The notes under the pieces were generated by a model. That model saw nothing but the letters and a program-made list of their open reading frames with translations, did not search any database and was not told the origin of the DNA. Shown piece by piece: positions 1-6,545 of a stretch of 22,540 nucleotides of DNA. The DNA is from an uncultured Oscillospiraceae bacterium (GTDB lineage: Bacteria > Bacillota > Clostridia > Oscillospirales > Acutalibacteraceae): contig URQB01000027.1 in assembly GCA_900549825.1 (NCBI GenBank), forward strand, positions 1 to 22,540, in the 5' to 3' direction. A program made the position numbers and the translations under genes. Each line of letters starts with the position of its first letter. Position 1 is the stretch's first letter.

Positions 1-79
1 CCTGTTCGGTAAGCCGCGCCGCGCCTTTTCCCACTTTGACGTATAGGGCAATCGTCTTTTGGGTTACTTCCTCCTGCAA
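1..79 (-). CDS. pcfB: PcfB-family (DUF3801) conjugation protein, N-terminal fragment
   Basis: Runs off the left edge, so only about 26 codons are present. Translation from a TTG start at 79 begins MQEEVTQKTIALYVKVGKG, which matches the characteristic opening of PcfB/DUF3801 proteins of conjugative elements. A strong AAAGGAG site lies 5-12 bases before the TTG. The in-frame alternative starts upstream are closed by stops, so TTG is the best choice. It follows the replication initiator by about 37 bases and is probably in the same operon. In the family PcfB sits beside the PcfC/VirD4 coupling protein; the latter would be just outside the window. The call rests on a short fragment. Confidence 0.6.
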   Translation of the reverse strand, partial: MQEEVTQKTIALYVKVGKGAARLTEQ

Positions 80-115
80 GGTATCAACTCCTTTCCCGAT
101 AAACTGCGGCTATGC

Positions 116-1000
116 TCATTCGCTGCCGTAAAGGTCGTGATTGACTTCGGCGGTGTAGAAATGCCCCATTGTAGAGGGCGCGGAAAACAGGGTTTTCAAG
201 AGATACGCCCGTATGTTGTAAACTTTAGTCGTGTTTTGGTCGATACGGTCAAACACATACTCGATATGGGACGAGTTCACTTTCAAAAGGCGGCTCTTTA
301 CCAACTCGGCGGGGTACTTCTCGCCGCCGACTTTGATATATTTCGCTGTGCTGCATAGGGTTTCGAGAATTAACTCGACGACTTCATCTAAACGCTCCCT
401 GTCCATTTTGGGGTCTTGAATGAGATAACGGTATTCGATATTGTCCTTGACAATCTCCCTGTAAATCTCTACTGCGGTATTTCCGTCAATCCCATCAATC
501 CCGCCGAACGGCGGCGCGTCCTCCGGCTGCGCCGGATAGATTGATTGATCGTTATTTGATACATCAGTAATTATTTTTTCTTTACTTGATAGTTCTTTAT
601 TTAATTGCGTTGGATTTTCCAACGTAGGTTTTTCCTGCGTAGGGTTTTCCAACGTTGGATTATCCAATGTTGGGTAATCCGATATAGGCGGCTGTTCGTC
701 GGGCGGCTGCGGCTGCTCGTAGATGATATAGTCCGCGCCGCGCAAGCGTCCCTTTTCGTCGCGCTCCCGGCTGCGGACGATATATCCGGCTTTTTCCAGT
801 TCCTTGACCGCTTCGCGTATCGCGTCGATCTTCTCCCGGTTGATATGGGACAGCCCCGCAAGGGTATAGTCCCAGTCCTCCGGCAAGGACAGCATTTGCG
901 AAAGCAACCCTTTTGCCTTTAAGGTCAATTCCTTGTTGCGTAAATGGTGGTTGCTCATAACGGTATAGCCCGTATTTCGTTCCACTCGGAAAACCGGCAT
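116..1000 (-). CDS. ICE replication initiator (N-terminal HTH plus DUF6017 C-terminus)
   Basis: 294 residues, start ATG at 1000 after an AAAGGAAG site. Residues 1-100 form the winged-helix domain shared by replication initiators of Firmicutes ICEs and phages: it opens MPVFRVERNTGYTVMSNHHL, then has the SLKAKGLL-like and LPEDWDYTLAGL segments and ends in GADYIIYEQP. Residues 105-130 are a proline-rich repeat (PTLDNPTLENPTQEKPTLEN). Residues about 170-294 match the DUF6017-type tail, with KVNSSHIEYV, RAYLLKTLFSAP and TAEVNHDLYG. Known: this family is thought to start replication of the excised circle. It is followed closely by the PcfB-type gene. The spacer DNA is itself a tandem repeat (see the entry at 612-686). 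The function is inferred from family resemblance. Confidence 0.85.
   Translation of the reverse strand: MPVFRVERNTGYTVMSNHHLRNKELTLKAKGLLSQMLSLPEDWDYTLAGLSHINREKIDAIREAVKELEKAGYIVRSRERDEKGRLRGADYIIYEQPQPPDEQPPISDYPTLDNPTLENPTQEKPTLENPTQLNKELSSKEKIITDVSNNDQSIYPAQPEDAPPFGGIDGIDGNTAVEIYREIVKDNIEYRYLIQDPKMDRERLDEVVELILETLCSTAKYIKVGGEKYPAELVKSRLLKVNSSHIEYVFDRIDQNTTKVYNIRAYLLKTLFSAPSTMGHFYTAEVNHDLYGSE
612..686. repeat. Five tandem 15-bp units inside the replication initiator gene
   Basis: Five units start at 612, 627, 642, 657 and 672. On the plus strand each begins GG and carries a central TCC; the best-conserved unit is GGGTTTTCCAACGTT. The junction of units 3 and 4 is a perfect 12-bp palindrome, TCCAACGTTGGA (648-659), and 657-680 is a second, imperfect palindrome (20 of 24 positions). 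At protein level the array encodes the N-P-T-L/Q repeat between the two domains. It may be simple protein-spacer drift, or an iteron-type binding array for the protein encoded around it. Confidence 0.7.
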
Positions 1001-1126
1001 TTTTCATCACTTCCTTTCTCTGTCTGCGTGGACAATTAGAAAGCCGTTTCGGCGGCTTGGGTATTGCAATATGTCTTTTCTGTTTTCGCGTCTGAAAAGC
1101 CGCATGGTATAAGGCTTTTTACCCGT

Positions 1127-1345
1127 CTATTTGTCCATGCTGGCAGAGGTTTTCCGCGTCCTTTTGCCGGGGCAATAGGGACACTCTTTGAAAACGCAAA
1201 ACTCATATTTCCAATGTGGGCGGTAGAAACGGCAAGTGCCGCAATCTTCATCACTTCCGGCACAGCCGGATTGATAGCGGTCAAATCCCGGCTTCTGCTG
1301 CATGAGCAGTTCAAACGCCCGCTTCTCGCCGTTTGTGAAATACAT
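1127..1345 (-). CDS. Small Cys-rich ICE protein, 72 residues, unknown function
   Basis: Start ATG at 1345 (MYFTNGEKRAFELLMQQKPG) is preceded by AAAGGAGGTG at good spacing; an open frame extends 14 codons further upstream, but only through the terminator-like hairpin. The protein has six cysteines, in the order C..C..C then C..C..C (GCAGSDEDCGTCRF and FCVFKECPYC), which could bind a metal or iron-sulfur cluster. I recognise the protein as typical of the front of Tn1549-type elements but know no function. It is the first gene of the leftward block and lies about 126 bases before the replication initiator. Confidence 0.65.
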   Translation of the reverse strand: MYFTNGEKRAFELLMQQKPGFDRYQSGCAGSDEDCGTCRFYRPHWKYEFCVFKECPYCPGKRTRKTSASMDK

Positions 1346-1373
1346 TCCGGCTGCACCTCCTTTCCTGCGGGCA

Positions 1374-1410
1374 TAAAAAAACGCCACAACCTATTTTTAA
1401 GCTGTGGCGT
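1374..1410 (-). terminator. Hairpin plus T-run before the small Cys-rich gene
   Basis: On the minus strand an 8-bp stem ACGCCACA/TGTGGCGT (arms 1403-1410 and 1381-1388) is followed at once by seven Ts (1381-1375). It lies about 30 bases before the ATG of the 72-residue gene, so it can only end leader transcription, which makes it an attenuator candidate or the end of an upstream ICE transcript. Confidence 0.7.
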
Positions 1411-1419
1411 AGTATGCAG

Positions 1420-1451
1420 AAAGGGACGCTATCTTTCGATAACGCCCCTTT
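1420..1451. repeat. 14-bp hairpin directly upstream of the terminator-like stem
   Basis: Arms AAAGGGACGCTATC (1420-1433) and GATAACGCCCCTTT (1438-1451) pair over 14 positions with two wobble or mismatch positions and a TTTC loop. A smaller stem GGTTA/TAACC lies at 1457-1474. Together with the terminator this makes three stems in 100 bases. Confidence 0.65.
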
Positions 1452-1561
1452 TGCTCGGTTATTCACTTGTAACCTGTTTGCCCGCTGTCCTTAAAACGCG
1501 ATGATATAAGGGTTTTTGCTTGTTTTCTTATCTCACCGCGCTTAAAAGGAAGGCTGTTTTT

Positions 1562-1583
1562 CTATCAAAGTTTGCCTTTTGAT
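1562..1583. other. Dyad next to the tRNA-Leu 3' end; candidate att/ICE boundary
   Basis: TATCAAA (1562-1568) and TTTGATA (1577-1583) are a perfect 7-bp inverted repeat with an 8-base spacer, ending one base from the encoded CCA of the tRNA. Tyrosine integrases commonly recombine in the T-arm/3' end of tRNA genes. The repeat could be an integrase arm site, part of the core, or a weak transcript end. Which of these is not decidable here. Confidence 0.4.
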
Positions 1584-1584
1584 A

Positions 1585-1669
1585 TGGTGCGGGTAACAGG
1601 GGTCGAACCTGCACATCTCGCGATACAAGATCCTAAATCTTGCGCGTCTGCCAATTCCGCCATACCCGC
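1585..1669 (-). tRNA. tRNA-Leu (anticodon UAG), CCA encoded
   Basis: Reading the minus strand, the acceptor stem GCGGGTA/TACCCGC pairs perfectly and is followed by A and an encoded CCA. The anticodon stem CAAGA/TCTTG encloses the loop TTTAGGA, giving anticodon TAG. A long variable arm, as expected for a class II tRNA such as leucine, precedes the T-arm with TTCGACC in its loop. The 3' end faces the conjugative element, which fits use of this gene as an integration site with restoration of the intact tRNA. Confidence 0.95.
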
Positions 1670-1699
1670 ATATTCATTGTTAACGGTATAACGACGATT

Positions 1700-1728
1700 A
1701 GTATAGCAGATTTTACTGCTTACTGCAA
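1700..1728 (-). promoter_or_regulatory. Sigma-A promoter of tRNA-Leu
   Basis: Minus strand TTGCAG (1728-1723), 17-bp spacer, TATACT (1705-1700), about 31 bases before the mature tRNA 5' end. Confidence 0.8.
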
Positions 1729-1769
1729 TCTCTTTTTTCGATTTTTCACCTCATTTTTGCCGGAATGCA

Positions 1770-1798
1770 TAGACAAACGCGGGGTTTCCGACTAAAAT
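1770..1798 (+). promoter_or_regulatory. Sigma-A-like promoter of the GH2 gene
   Basis: TAGACA (1770-1775), 17-bp spacer, TAAAAT (1793-1798); each hexamer is one base from consensus. The start would be near 1805, leaving a leader of about 60 bases with a small ATGCC/GGCAT stem. Confidence 0.6.
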
Positions 1799-1867
1799 TA
1801 GGGATAGAGACAAATTGCCATGCCTGCAAAGGGCATTGTGCATTGACAATATGATGGAGGGGACACC

Positions 1868-3619
1868 ATGGAACGAATCAAAACCCGCTTTGCAGCAGAC
1901 GTGAATACGGCTCGCGTTTTGCCCGAGTACCCGCGCCCGCAGCTTGTGCGCGAAGGCTGGATGAACCTCAATGGTCTGTACGATTATGCGGTCACCCCGC
2001 GCGGCGCGCAGCAGCCGGACAGCTTCAACGGGCAGATTCTCGTGCCGTTCTGCATCGAGAGCGCTCTCTCTGGCGTGGAGCGGGCGCTGCAGCCGGACGA
2101 ATTGCTCTGGTATCACCGCACCTTCGAGCTCAGCAAGGCCTTTTACGGCAAAAAGGTCATCCTGCACTTCGGCGCTGTGGATTGGCAGTGCAGGGTGTGG
2201 GTCAACGGGAAACTTGTCGGCACGCATACCGGCGGCTATTGCCCCTTTCGCTTCGATATCACCGACTGTATCAACGCGCACAATAACGAGCTCGTCGTCT
2301 GCGTCTACGATCCCACAGATGCGGGGTGGCAGCAGCGCGGCAAGCAGGTGCTCAAAACGCACGGCTTCTGGTATACCGCAACCTCCGGTATCTGGCAGAC
2401 CGTCTGGCTCGAGGCGGTGGATAAATGCTATATCCGTGAGGCAAAAGCCGTGCCGGATATCGACCGCGGGCTGTTTACGCTGCATACCAAGCTTTACTGC
2501 GATGAGAGCTATCAGCTGAAAATCCGGGTGTTCGACGGGGAGGAGGAGATCGTTTCCCGGGAAATCTCCCCCTGCGAGGAGATCGGGCTGCCGGATGTGA
2601 AGCTCTGGAGCCCAGAATCCCCGTTTTTATATGATATTGAGCTTACGCTCTACACGCAGGGCGAGCTGCGCGATACGGTGCGCACCTATGTCGGCATGCG
2701 CAAATGCAGCGTTGGCCGCGATGAAAAGGGCCTCCCGCGCCTGATGCTCAATAATAAGCCCTATTTCCAGCGCGGCCTGCTCGATCAGGGCTATTGGTGC
2801 GAGAGCCTGCTCACGCCGCCCACGGACGAGGCGATGATCTATGATATTCAGGTGGCAAAGCGCCTTGGCTTCAATATGCTGCGCAAGCATATCAAGGTCG
2901 AGCCCGCGCGCTGGTATTACCACTGCGACAAGCTCGGTATGCTCGTCTGGCAGGATATGATCAGCGGCGGCGCCTATATCGGCGACTGGACGGCAGGCGT
3001 GCTGCCGAATCTCGGCATCAAACTGAAAGACAATGATTATAAGCGCTTCAGCCGTGGCGAGCAGCAGGCGCGGGATGATTACCGCCGCGAGCTGTTTGAG
3101 ATGATTGATGCGCTGGAGGTGTTCCCCTCGATCTATTGCTGGGTTCCGTTCAACGAGGGCTGGGGCCAGTTCGACGCGAAGGAGATTGGCGAAGCAGTAA
3201 AGCAGCGCGACCCGAGCCGTATCGTCGACCACGCCAGCGGCTGGTACGATCAGGGCGGGGGGGACCTCAACAGTATGCATAAATACATCCTGCCTGTCCG
3301 CCTCCCGAAGCTCGACGGCCGCCCCTTCGCCCTGACGGAGTTTGGCGGCTACAGCCGGATCATCGACGGCCACGTCTGGGATCGTCAGAAATGCTTCGGC
3401 TACCGCATGTTCGCGGATGAAGAGAAGCTGACACAGGCTTACCGCCGCCTGCTCGAAAAGCAGGTCATCCCGCTCATTCCGAAGGGCCTGAGCGCCACGG
3501 TATACACGCAGGTCAGCGACGTGGAAAACGAAGTCAACGGCATGATGACCTATGACCGGGAGATGATCAAGCTTGATGAGGATACCGTCCGCGAGCTGAA
3601 TGAAAAAATGACGTATTGA
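1868..3619 (+). CDS. Glycoside hydrolase family 2 protein
   Basis: 583 residues, ATG after GGAGGGG. Layout: N-terminal jelly-roll sugar-binding domain (about 30-185, with WYHRTFEL and the VWVNGKLVGTHTGGYCPF signature), an Ig-like domain (about 190-275), then a TIM barrel to the end. Catalytic pair visible: N429-E430 in WVPFNEGWGQ (acid/base) and E491 in LTEFGGY (nucleophile). Known: GH2 covers beta-galactosidase, beta-mannosidase, beta-glucuronidase and others by a retaining mechanism. There is no signal peptide, so it acts in the cytoplasm on an imported oligosaccharide or glycoside. It is shorter than LacZ and ends after the barrel. No transporter is adjacent, so the substrate cannot be named. 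A WYL regulator follows and may control it. Confidence 0.92.
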   Translation: MERIKTRFAADVNTARVLPEYPRPQLVREGWMNLNGLYDYAVTPRGAQQPDSFNGQILVPFCIESALSGVERALQPDELLWYHRTFELSKAFYGKKVILHFGAVDWQCRVWVNGKLVGTHTGGYCPFRFDITDCINAHNNELVVCVYDPTDAGWQQRGKQVLKTHGFWYTATSGIWQTVWLEAVDKCYIREAKAVPDIDRGLFTLHTKLYCDESYQLKIRVFDGEEEIVSREISPCEEIGLPDVKLWSPESPFLYDIELTLYTQGELRDTVRTYVGMRKCSVGRDEKGLPRLMLNNKPYFQRGLLDQGYWCESLLTPPTDEAMIYDIQVAKRLGFNMLRKHIKVEPARWYYHCDKLGMLVWQDMISGGAYIGDWTAGVLPNLGIKLKDNDYKRFSRGEQQARDDYRRELFEMIDALEVFPSIYCWVPFNEGWGQFDAKEIGEAVKQRDPSRIVDHASGWYDQGGGDLNSMHKYILPVRLPKLDGRPFALTEFGGYSRIIDGHVWDRQKCFGYRMFADEEKLTQAYRRLLEKQVIPLIPKGLSATVYTQVSDVENEVNGMMTYDREMIKLDEDTVRELNEKMTY

Positions 3620-3634
3620 TCAGCAAATAAATGC

Positions 3635-3656
3635 GGGGCCGGATGCTTCCGGCCCC
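3635..3656 (+). terminator. GC-rich hairpin after the GH2 gene
   Basis: GGGGCCGGA (3635-3643) pairs with TCCGGCCCC (3648-3656) around a 4-base loop. The T-run is weak (only TTTT near 3669-3672), so termination may be partial and the WYL gene may be partly co-transcribed. Confidence 0.6.
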
Positions 3657-3743
3657 ATATCTCTGATCTTTTGACACCATGAAAGGCGGAGCGGGCAATC
3701 TTGTTCCGCTGCAATCTGACATCTTGAATTGGAGGGAACCAAT

Positions 3744-4745
3744 TTGGCCGGCAGTGCAAACGCAAAGCTGAAACCACTGTATCTTCTTCAGATTTTTCAG
3801 GAGAAAACGGATGAGGAGCACCCGCTCTCCGCACAGGAACTGTGCGGAGAATTGGAAAAACGCGGCGTGGCCGCCCAGCGCAAGTCGATCTACGGCGATA
3901 TCGAGCTGCTTAAAAGCTTCGGTCTCGATCTCCTGCATACCCGTGCGCCAAAATCCGGTTATTTCCTTGCCTCCCGCGCTTTTGAAACGGCGGAGATACG
4001 CCTGCTGCTCGACGCAGTGCAATCCGCTGCCTTCATTACGCCGAAAAAGACCGCTCAGCTCATCAAAAAGCTCGAGGGCCTTGTCAGTGAGGGGCAGGCC
4101 GCCCGGCTCGACGGGCAGGTTTATATCGACAGCCGCGTCAAATGCAGCAATGAGGAAATCTACTACACCATCGAAATCCTCGACCGCGCCATCCAGGCAG
4201 GGCGGCAGGTGCGCTTCCAGTATGCGAGGCGCGTGCTCTCCGGACAGATGAAGGTGGAGGTGCAGGAGAAGGCGTTCCGCGTCAATCCTTACGCGCTGGT
4301 TTGGTCCGGAGGCCATTATTACCTGATCTGCAACAATCCGAAATACAATAACCTCATGCATGCGCGGCTGGACCGTATCCGCCGGGCAGAGGCACTGGAT
4401 ACGCCCGCGCGGGATTTCCGTGAGGTATCGGACTATACGGATTTTTTCGACGCGGCGGATTATGTAAACCAGCTCTTTCACATGTTCTCCGGCGAAACAG
4501 AGACGGTGGAGCTTTGCTGCGGGCGGGATCTGATCGAGGAGATCCTCGACCGCTTTGGGGAGACGGCATTGCTGCGCACAGCGGGCGAGGGCCAATTCCT
4601 CGTGAAGTTTGAGGCGAAGGTGAGCGACGGCTTTCTCTCCTGGCTGATGCAGTATGGGGACCGGGCCGTGGTGCGCTCGCCGCTGAAGCTGAAGTCGATG
4701 ATTATGAAGAAAGCAGAGGATATATTGCGAAACTATTCAAAATAA
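3744..4745 (+). CDS. WYL-domain transcriptional regulator (DeoR/YafY type)
   Basis: 333 residues from TTG at 3744, which lies 7 bases after GGAGGG; an in-frame TTG at 3729 overlaps that site and is less likely. Residues about 5-65 form the N-terminal winged helix (PLSAQELCGELEKRGV, then RKSIYGDIELLKSFG). The middle to C-terminal half carries the WYL domain: RVNPYALVWSGGHYYLICN matches the family's P-Y-x-L-x-x-x-x-x-x-Y-Y-L core, followed by ARLDRI, and the C-terminal WCX-like extension ends LKSMIMKKAEDIL. Known: WYL proteins bind small ligands or nucleic acid and regulate sugar or stress genes. It ends at a strong bidirectional terminator. Target unknown; the neighbouring GH2 gene is the obvious candidate. 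Confidence 0.88.
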   Translation: MAGSANAKLKPLYLLQIFQEKTDEEHPLSAQELCGELEKRGVAAQRKSIYGDIELLKSFGLDLLHTRAPKSGYFLASRAFETAEIRLLLDAVQSAAFITPKKTAQLIKKLEGLVSEGQAARLDGQVYIDSRVKCSNEEIYYTIEILDRAIQAGRQVRFQYARRVLSGQMKVEVQEKAFRVNPYALVWSGGHYYLICNNPKYNNLMHARLDRIRRAEALDTPARDFREVSDYTDFFDAADYVNQLFHMFSGETETVELCCGRDLIEEILDRFGETALLRTAGEGQFLVKFEAKVSDGFLSWLMQYGDRAVVRSPLKLKSMIMKKAEDILRNYSK

Positions 4746-4751
4746 AAGATC

Positions 4752-4798
4752 AAAACTCCCGGAGAGGAATGCATCACGCATTCTGCTCCGGGAGTTTT
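4752..4798. terminator. Bidirectional terminator between convergent genes
   Basis: AAAACTCCCGGAG (4752-4764) pairs perfectly with CTCCGGGAGTTTT (4786-4798), with an inner GAATGC/GCATTC stem. A and T flanks let it work for the WYL gene on the plus strand and the M23 peptidase gene on the minus strand. Confidence 0.9.
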
Positions 4799-4821
4799 GT
4801 ATGGGGGATGGGAGCGGCTCC

Positions 4822-5832
4822 TTATTTGACGCCGCCCATGTAATTCACAAAGCCCACCTTTTTGGTGTTTCCGGCCGTATAGAGTACAACCGGTTTGCCG
4901 CTGACAACCTTAACGCAGGTGCAGGTTTCCCGTGGGTCAAGAGACCCGATGGCATTCGTCTTGTTTTGTGCGTCTGCCAAAGAGCGATAAACTGGCTCGC
5001 TTGTTGAGCCATTGGAATATGTTTGAGGATTCCAATAGGGATTGGTGTTTCCGCCTGAATATTTCACAAACCCGGCTTTTTTGGTAGAACCGGCATTATA
5101 AACGACAATATATAAACCGTTATAGGATCCATAGACGTTAGCGGTTTCATAGGGATCAAGATAACCGATATAATCGCTGCCCTGCGCATTGCAGGAGCTC
5201 CAGGTGCTGTAAACATATTCCCTGGTGGAGCCATTCTTATAAACGTCGCTACCTCCGGAAGGCGGCGTTGTACCGCTATAATTGTCCAGATCAATATACT
5301 GGCGCGGATCCTGGAGGTTTTGATTGTATGCCCATGTGCTCGAGCTCTCAATTTCAAGATGCAGATGCTTTCCTGTAACATTGCCCGTGCTTCCCATCGT
5401 GCCAACCCGCTGCCCGGCGGTGACTTTTTGCCCTACTTTTACAAGGGGTGTAGAGGCCATATGCGCCATCAAAATAACCCATCCGTCGTTGGTTGCAATC
5501 ACGATATAGTTGCCATAGCTATTATCCCATCCGCTGCGTTGAATCGTGCCGGAAGCGGGGGCGACCAGCGTATCATTGCTGCAATTATAATCCTGACCCG
5601 TGTGATATCCGGCCCTCCATGAGCCGGGCTGTTTATAGTAGGCGCCGGATGTGTAACCCTTCGCCACGAAAGGCGAACGGTATTTCTTGGTGCTTGCGGC
5701 CTGCGGCTGTACCGCCGCTTCCTGAGGCTGCGCCCCCATGGCGAAAGCGCCCGCCGGGAGCAATTGGGCAATCAAAAGCACAACTGCAATCAAGAACGAC
5801 AGCTGCTTGAGGAAGGTTTGTTTCCGTTTCAT
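4822..5832 (-). CDS. Secreted M23 (LytM-type) metallopeptidase with two C-terminal repeats
   Basis: 336 residues, ATG after AGGAGC. Residues 1-31 are a signal peptide (basic start, LIAVVLLIAQLL core, cleavage near AFA). Residues about 50-185 are the M23 domain: H77 and D81 in YHTGQD and H158 in KHLHLE should bind zinc, with H124 (AHMAS) and H156 as catalytic partners; APASGTI and GNYIVI are typical. Known: M23 enzymes cut peptide bridges in peptidoglycan. Residues about 197-262 and 271-336 are two copies of an SH3-like module, each with NGST, a YxxLDPxET core and NTKK/STKK-x-GFV, likely for wall binding. All zinc residues are intact. Cell-wall turnover or spore/cell separation is possible; the exact role is not visible. 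Confidence 0.92.
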   Translation of the reverse strand: MKRKQTFLKQLSFLIAVVLLIAQLLPAGAFAMGAQPQEAAVQPQAASTKKYRSPFVAKGYTSGAYYKQPGSWRAGYHTGQDYNCSNDTLVAPASGTIQRSGWDNSYGNYIVIATNDGWVILMAHMASTPLVKVGQKVTAGQRVGTMGSTGNVTGKHLHLEIESSSTWAYNQNLQDPRQYIDLDNYSGTTPPSGGSDVYKNGSTREYVYSTWSSCNAQGSDYIGYLDPYETANVYGSYNGLYIVVYNAGSTKKAGFVKYSGGNTNPYWNPQTYSNGSTSEPVYRSLADAQNKTNAIGSLDPRETCTCVKVVSGKPVVLYTAGNTKKVGFVNYMGGVK

Positions 5833-5915
5833 TTGTTCATGCTCCTTTTTATTTATTTTTGCAGGGGAAGGGGAATCAAAGCATTGGGACCACCTCCCTT
5901 TGTTCGATCAGCCAT

Positions 5916-5924
5916 ATTATAACA
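5916..5924 (-). promoter_or_regulatory. Extended -10 promoter for the M23 gene
   Basis: Minus strand TGT-TATAAT with no good -35. The flanking 5925-5995 is very AT-rich. The roughly 85-base leader holds a second ribosome-site-like GGGAGGTGG followed by ATG-CTT-TGA (a two-codon frame), probably chance. In 5996-6170 I see nothing else convincing. Confidence 0.5.
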
Positions 5925-6170
5925 CAGCTATATAGTAATTTAAATATGATATATTGCCAATAAATATAATCAATATATGTATATAATTACATATTGGGGG
6001 AGAATCAACAATTTGTTTTGGCTTATTGCGACATTTTCTGAGCCTTTCGTTTGTCGCCGGAAGTGCTCTGCGCTGGAATTGAATATCGCGGCAGTTAAAA
6101 AACCACCCGTCAGACCGATGCCACTCATGCCGCGGCAATCCTGATCCGGGTGATTCTTGTTGAAAAAAAT

Positions 6171-6350
6171 TCATTCATTTTGGCAGGCATTGTTCTGTAA
6201 AAGGCCTGCTCTTCCCGCGCTGTTCAGCTCTCCGTTTTCAATCATCCGGCGGATGCAGCGGGCAATCATCCAGTCGCCGATGCAGAACGAGTGCAAATGA
6301 AGCCTCCGGAAATACGAGCGCTCACATTTCACCGAAGGCAGGCGGTCGGC
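6171..6350 (-). pseudogene. Probable remnant of a DUF1835/DUF3658-family C-terminus
   Basis: The minus-strand frame ending at 6171 contains SFCIGDWMIARCIRRMIENG and then EL-NSAG-RAGLL. This resembles the end of DUF3658 domains (a G-D-x-x-x-x-x-R-I-R-x-L-I-E-x-G-x-L pattern). No matching N-terminal part exists: the frame runs back into a terminator hairpin at 6476-6498 and has no ribosome site. It is best read as a leftover tail. Resemblance is by eye only. Confidence 0.35.
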
Positions 6351-6468
6351 GGTAAGGCCTCGGGATTCGGCTGTACATCCTATCTTTTTCTTGGAACGAT
6401 CCAATACGGCGTTTATCATATGGAAGATGTGTAATCGGATTGTCCGCTGCGGTTTCATAACCATGCAG

Positions 6469-6498
6469 AAAAAATGCGGGCCGCACACTGCGGCCCGC
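6469..6498 (-). terminator. Terminator of the LarE-like gene
   Basis: A perfect 10-bp stem, GCGGGCCGCA (6476-6485) with TGCGGCCCGC (6489-6498) and a 3-base loop. On the minus strand it is followed by ATTTTTT. It lies about 48 bases after the stop at 6546. Confidence 0.92.
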
Positions 6499-6545
6499 GC
6501 ATGCTTTTCAGATGGAGCGTGCTGCGCGCCCGCCCCAGTTATCAT

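Larger units (their letters stand above)
1..1584. mobile_element. One end of a Tn1549-like integrative conjugative element (partial)
   Basis: Seen: a leftward gene set (small Cys-rich protein, helix-turn-helix replication initiator with a DUF6017-type C-terminus, PcfB/DUF3801-type protein) with base composition and hairpin density unlike the chromosomal genes to the right. Known: this order is typical of the start of the conjugation operon in Tn1549/CTn-type elements of gut Clostridia. Inferred: the element ends at the 3' end of the tRNA-Leu gene. No integrase, relaxase or second end is visible, because the element continues beyond base 1. The exact boundary is uncertain within roughly 1452-1600. 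Confidence 0.75.

Noticed and set aside
1842..1847. TTGACA about 20 bases before the GH2 start
   Set aside because: There is no room for a -10 element before the ribosome site; a better promoter lies at 1770-1798.
3567..4595. 342-codon open frame on the minus strand opposite the WYL regulator
   Set aside because: It is an antisense shadow: it crosses the bidirectional context of two real genes and starts without a ribosome site.
5890..5903. Two-codon minigene (ATG-CTT-TGA) with ribosome-site-like sequence in the M23 leader
   Set aside because: Such a short frame is easily produced by chance, and no associated structure was found.
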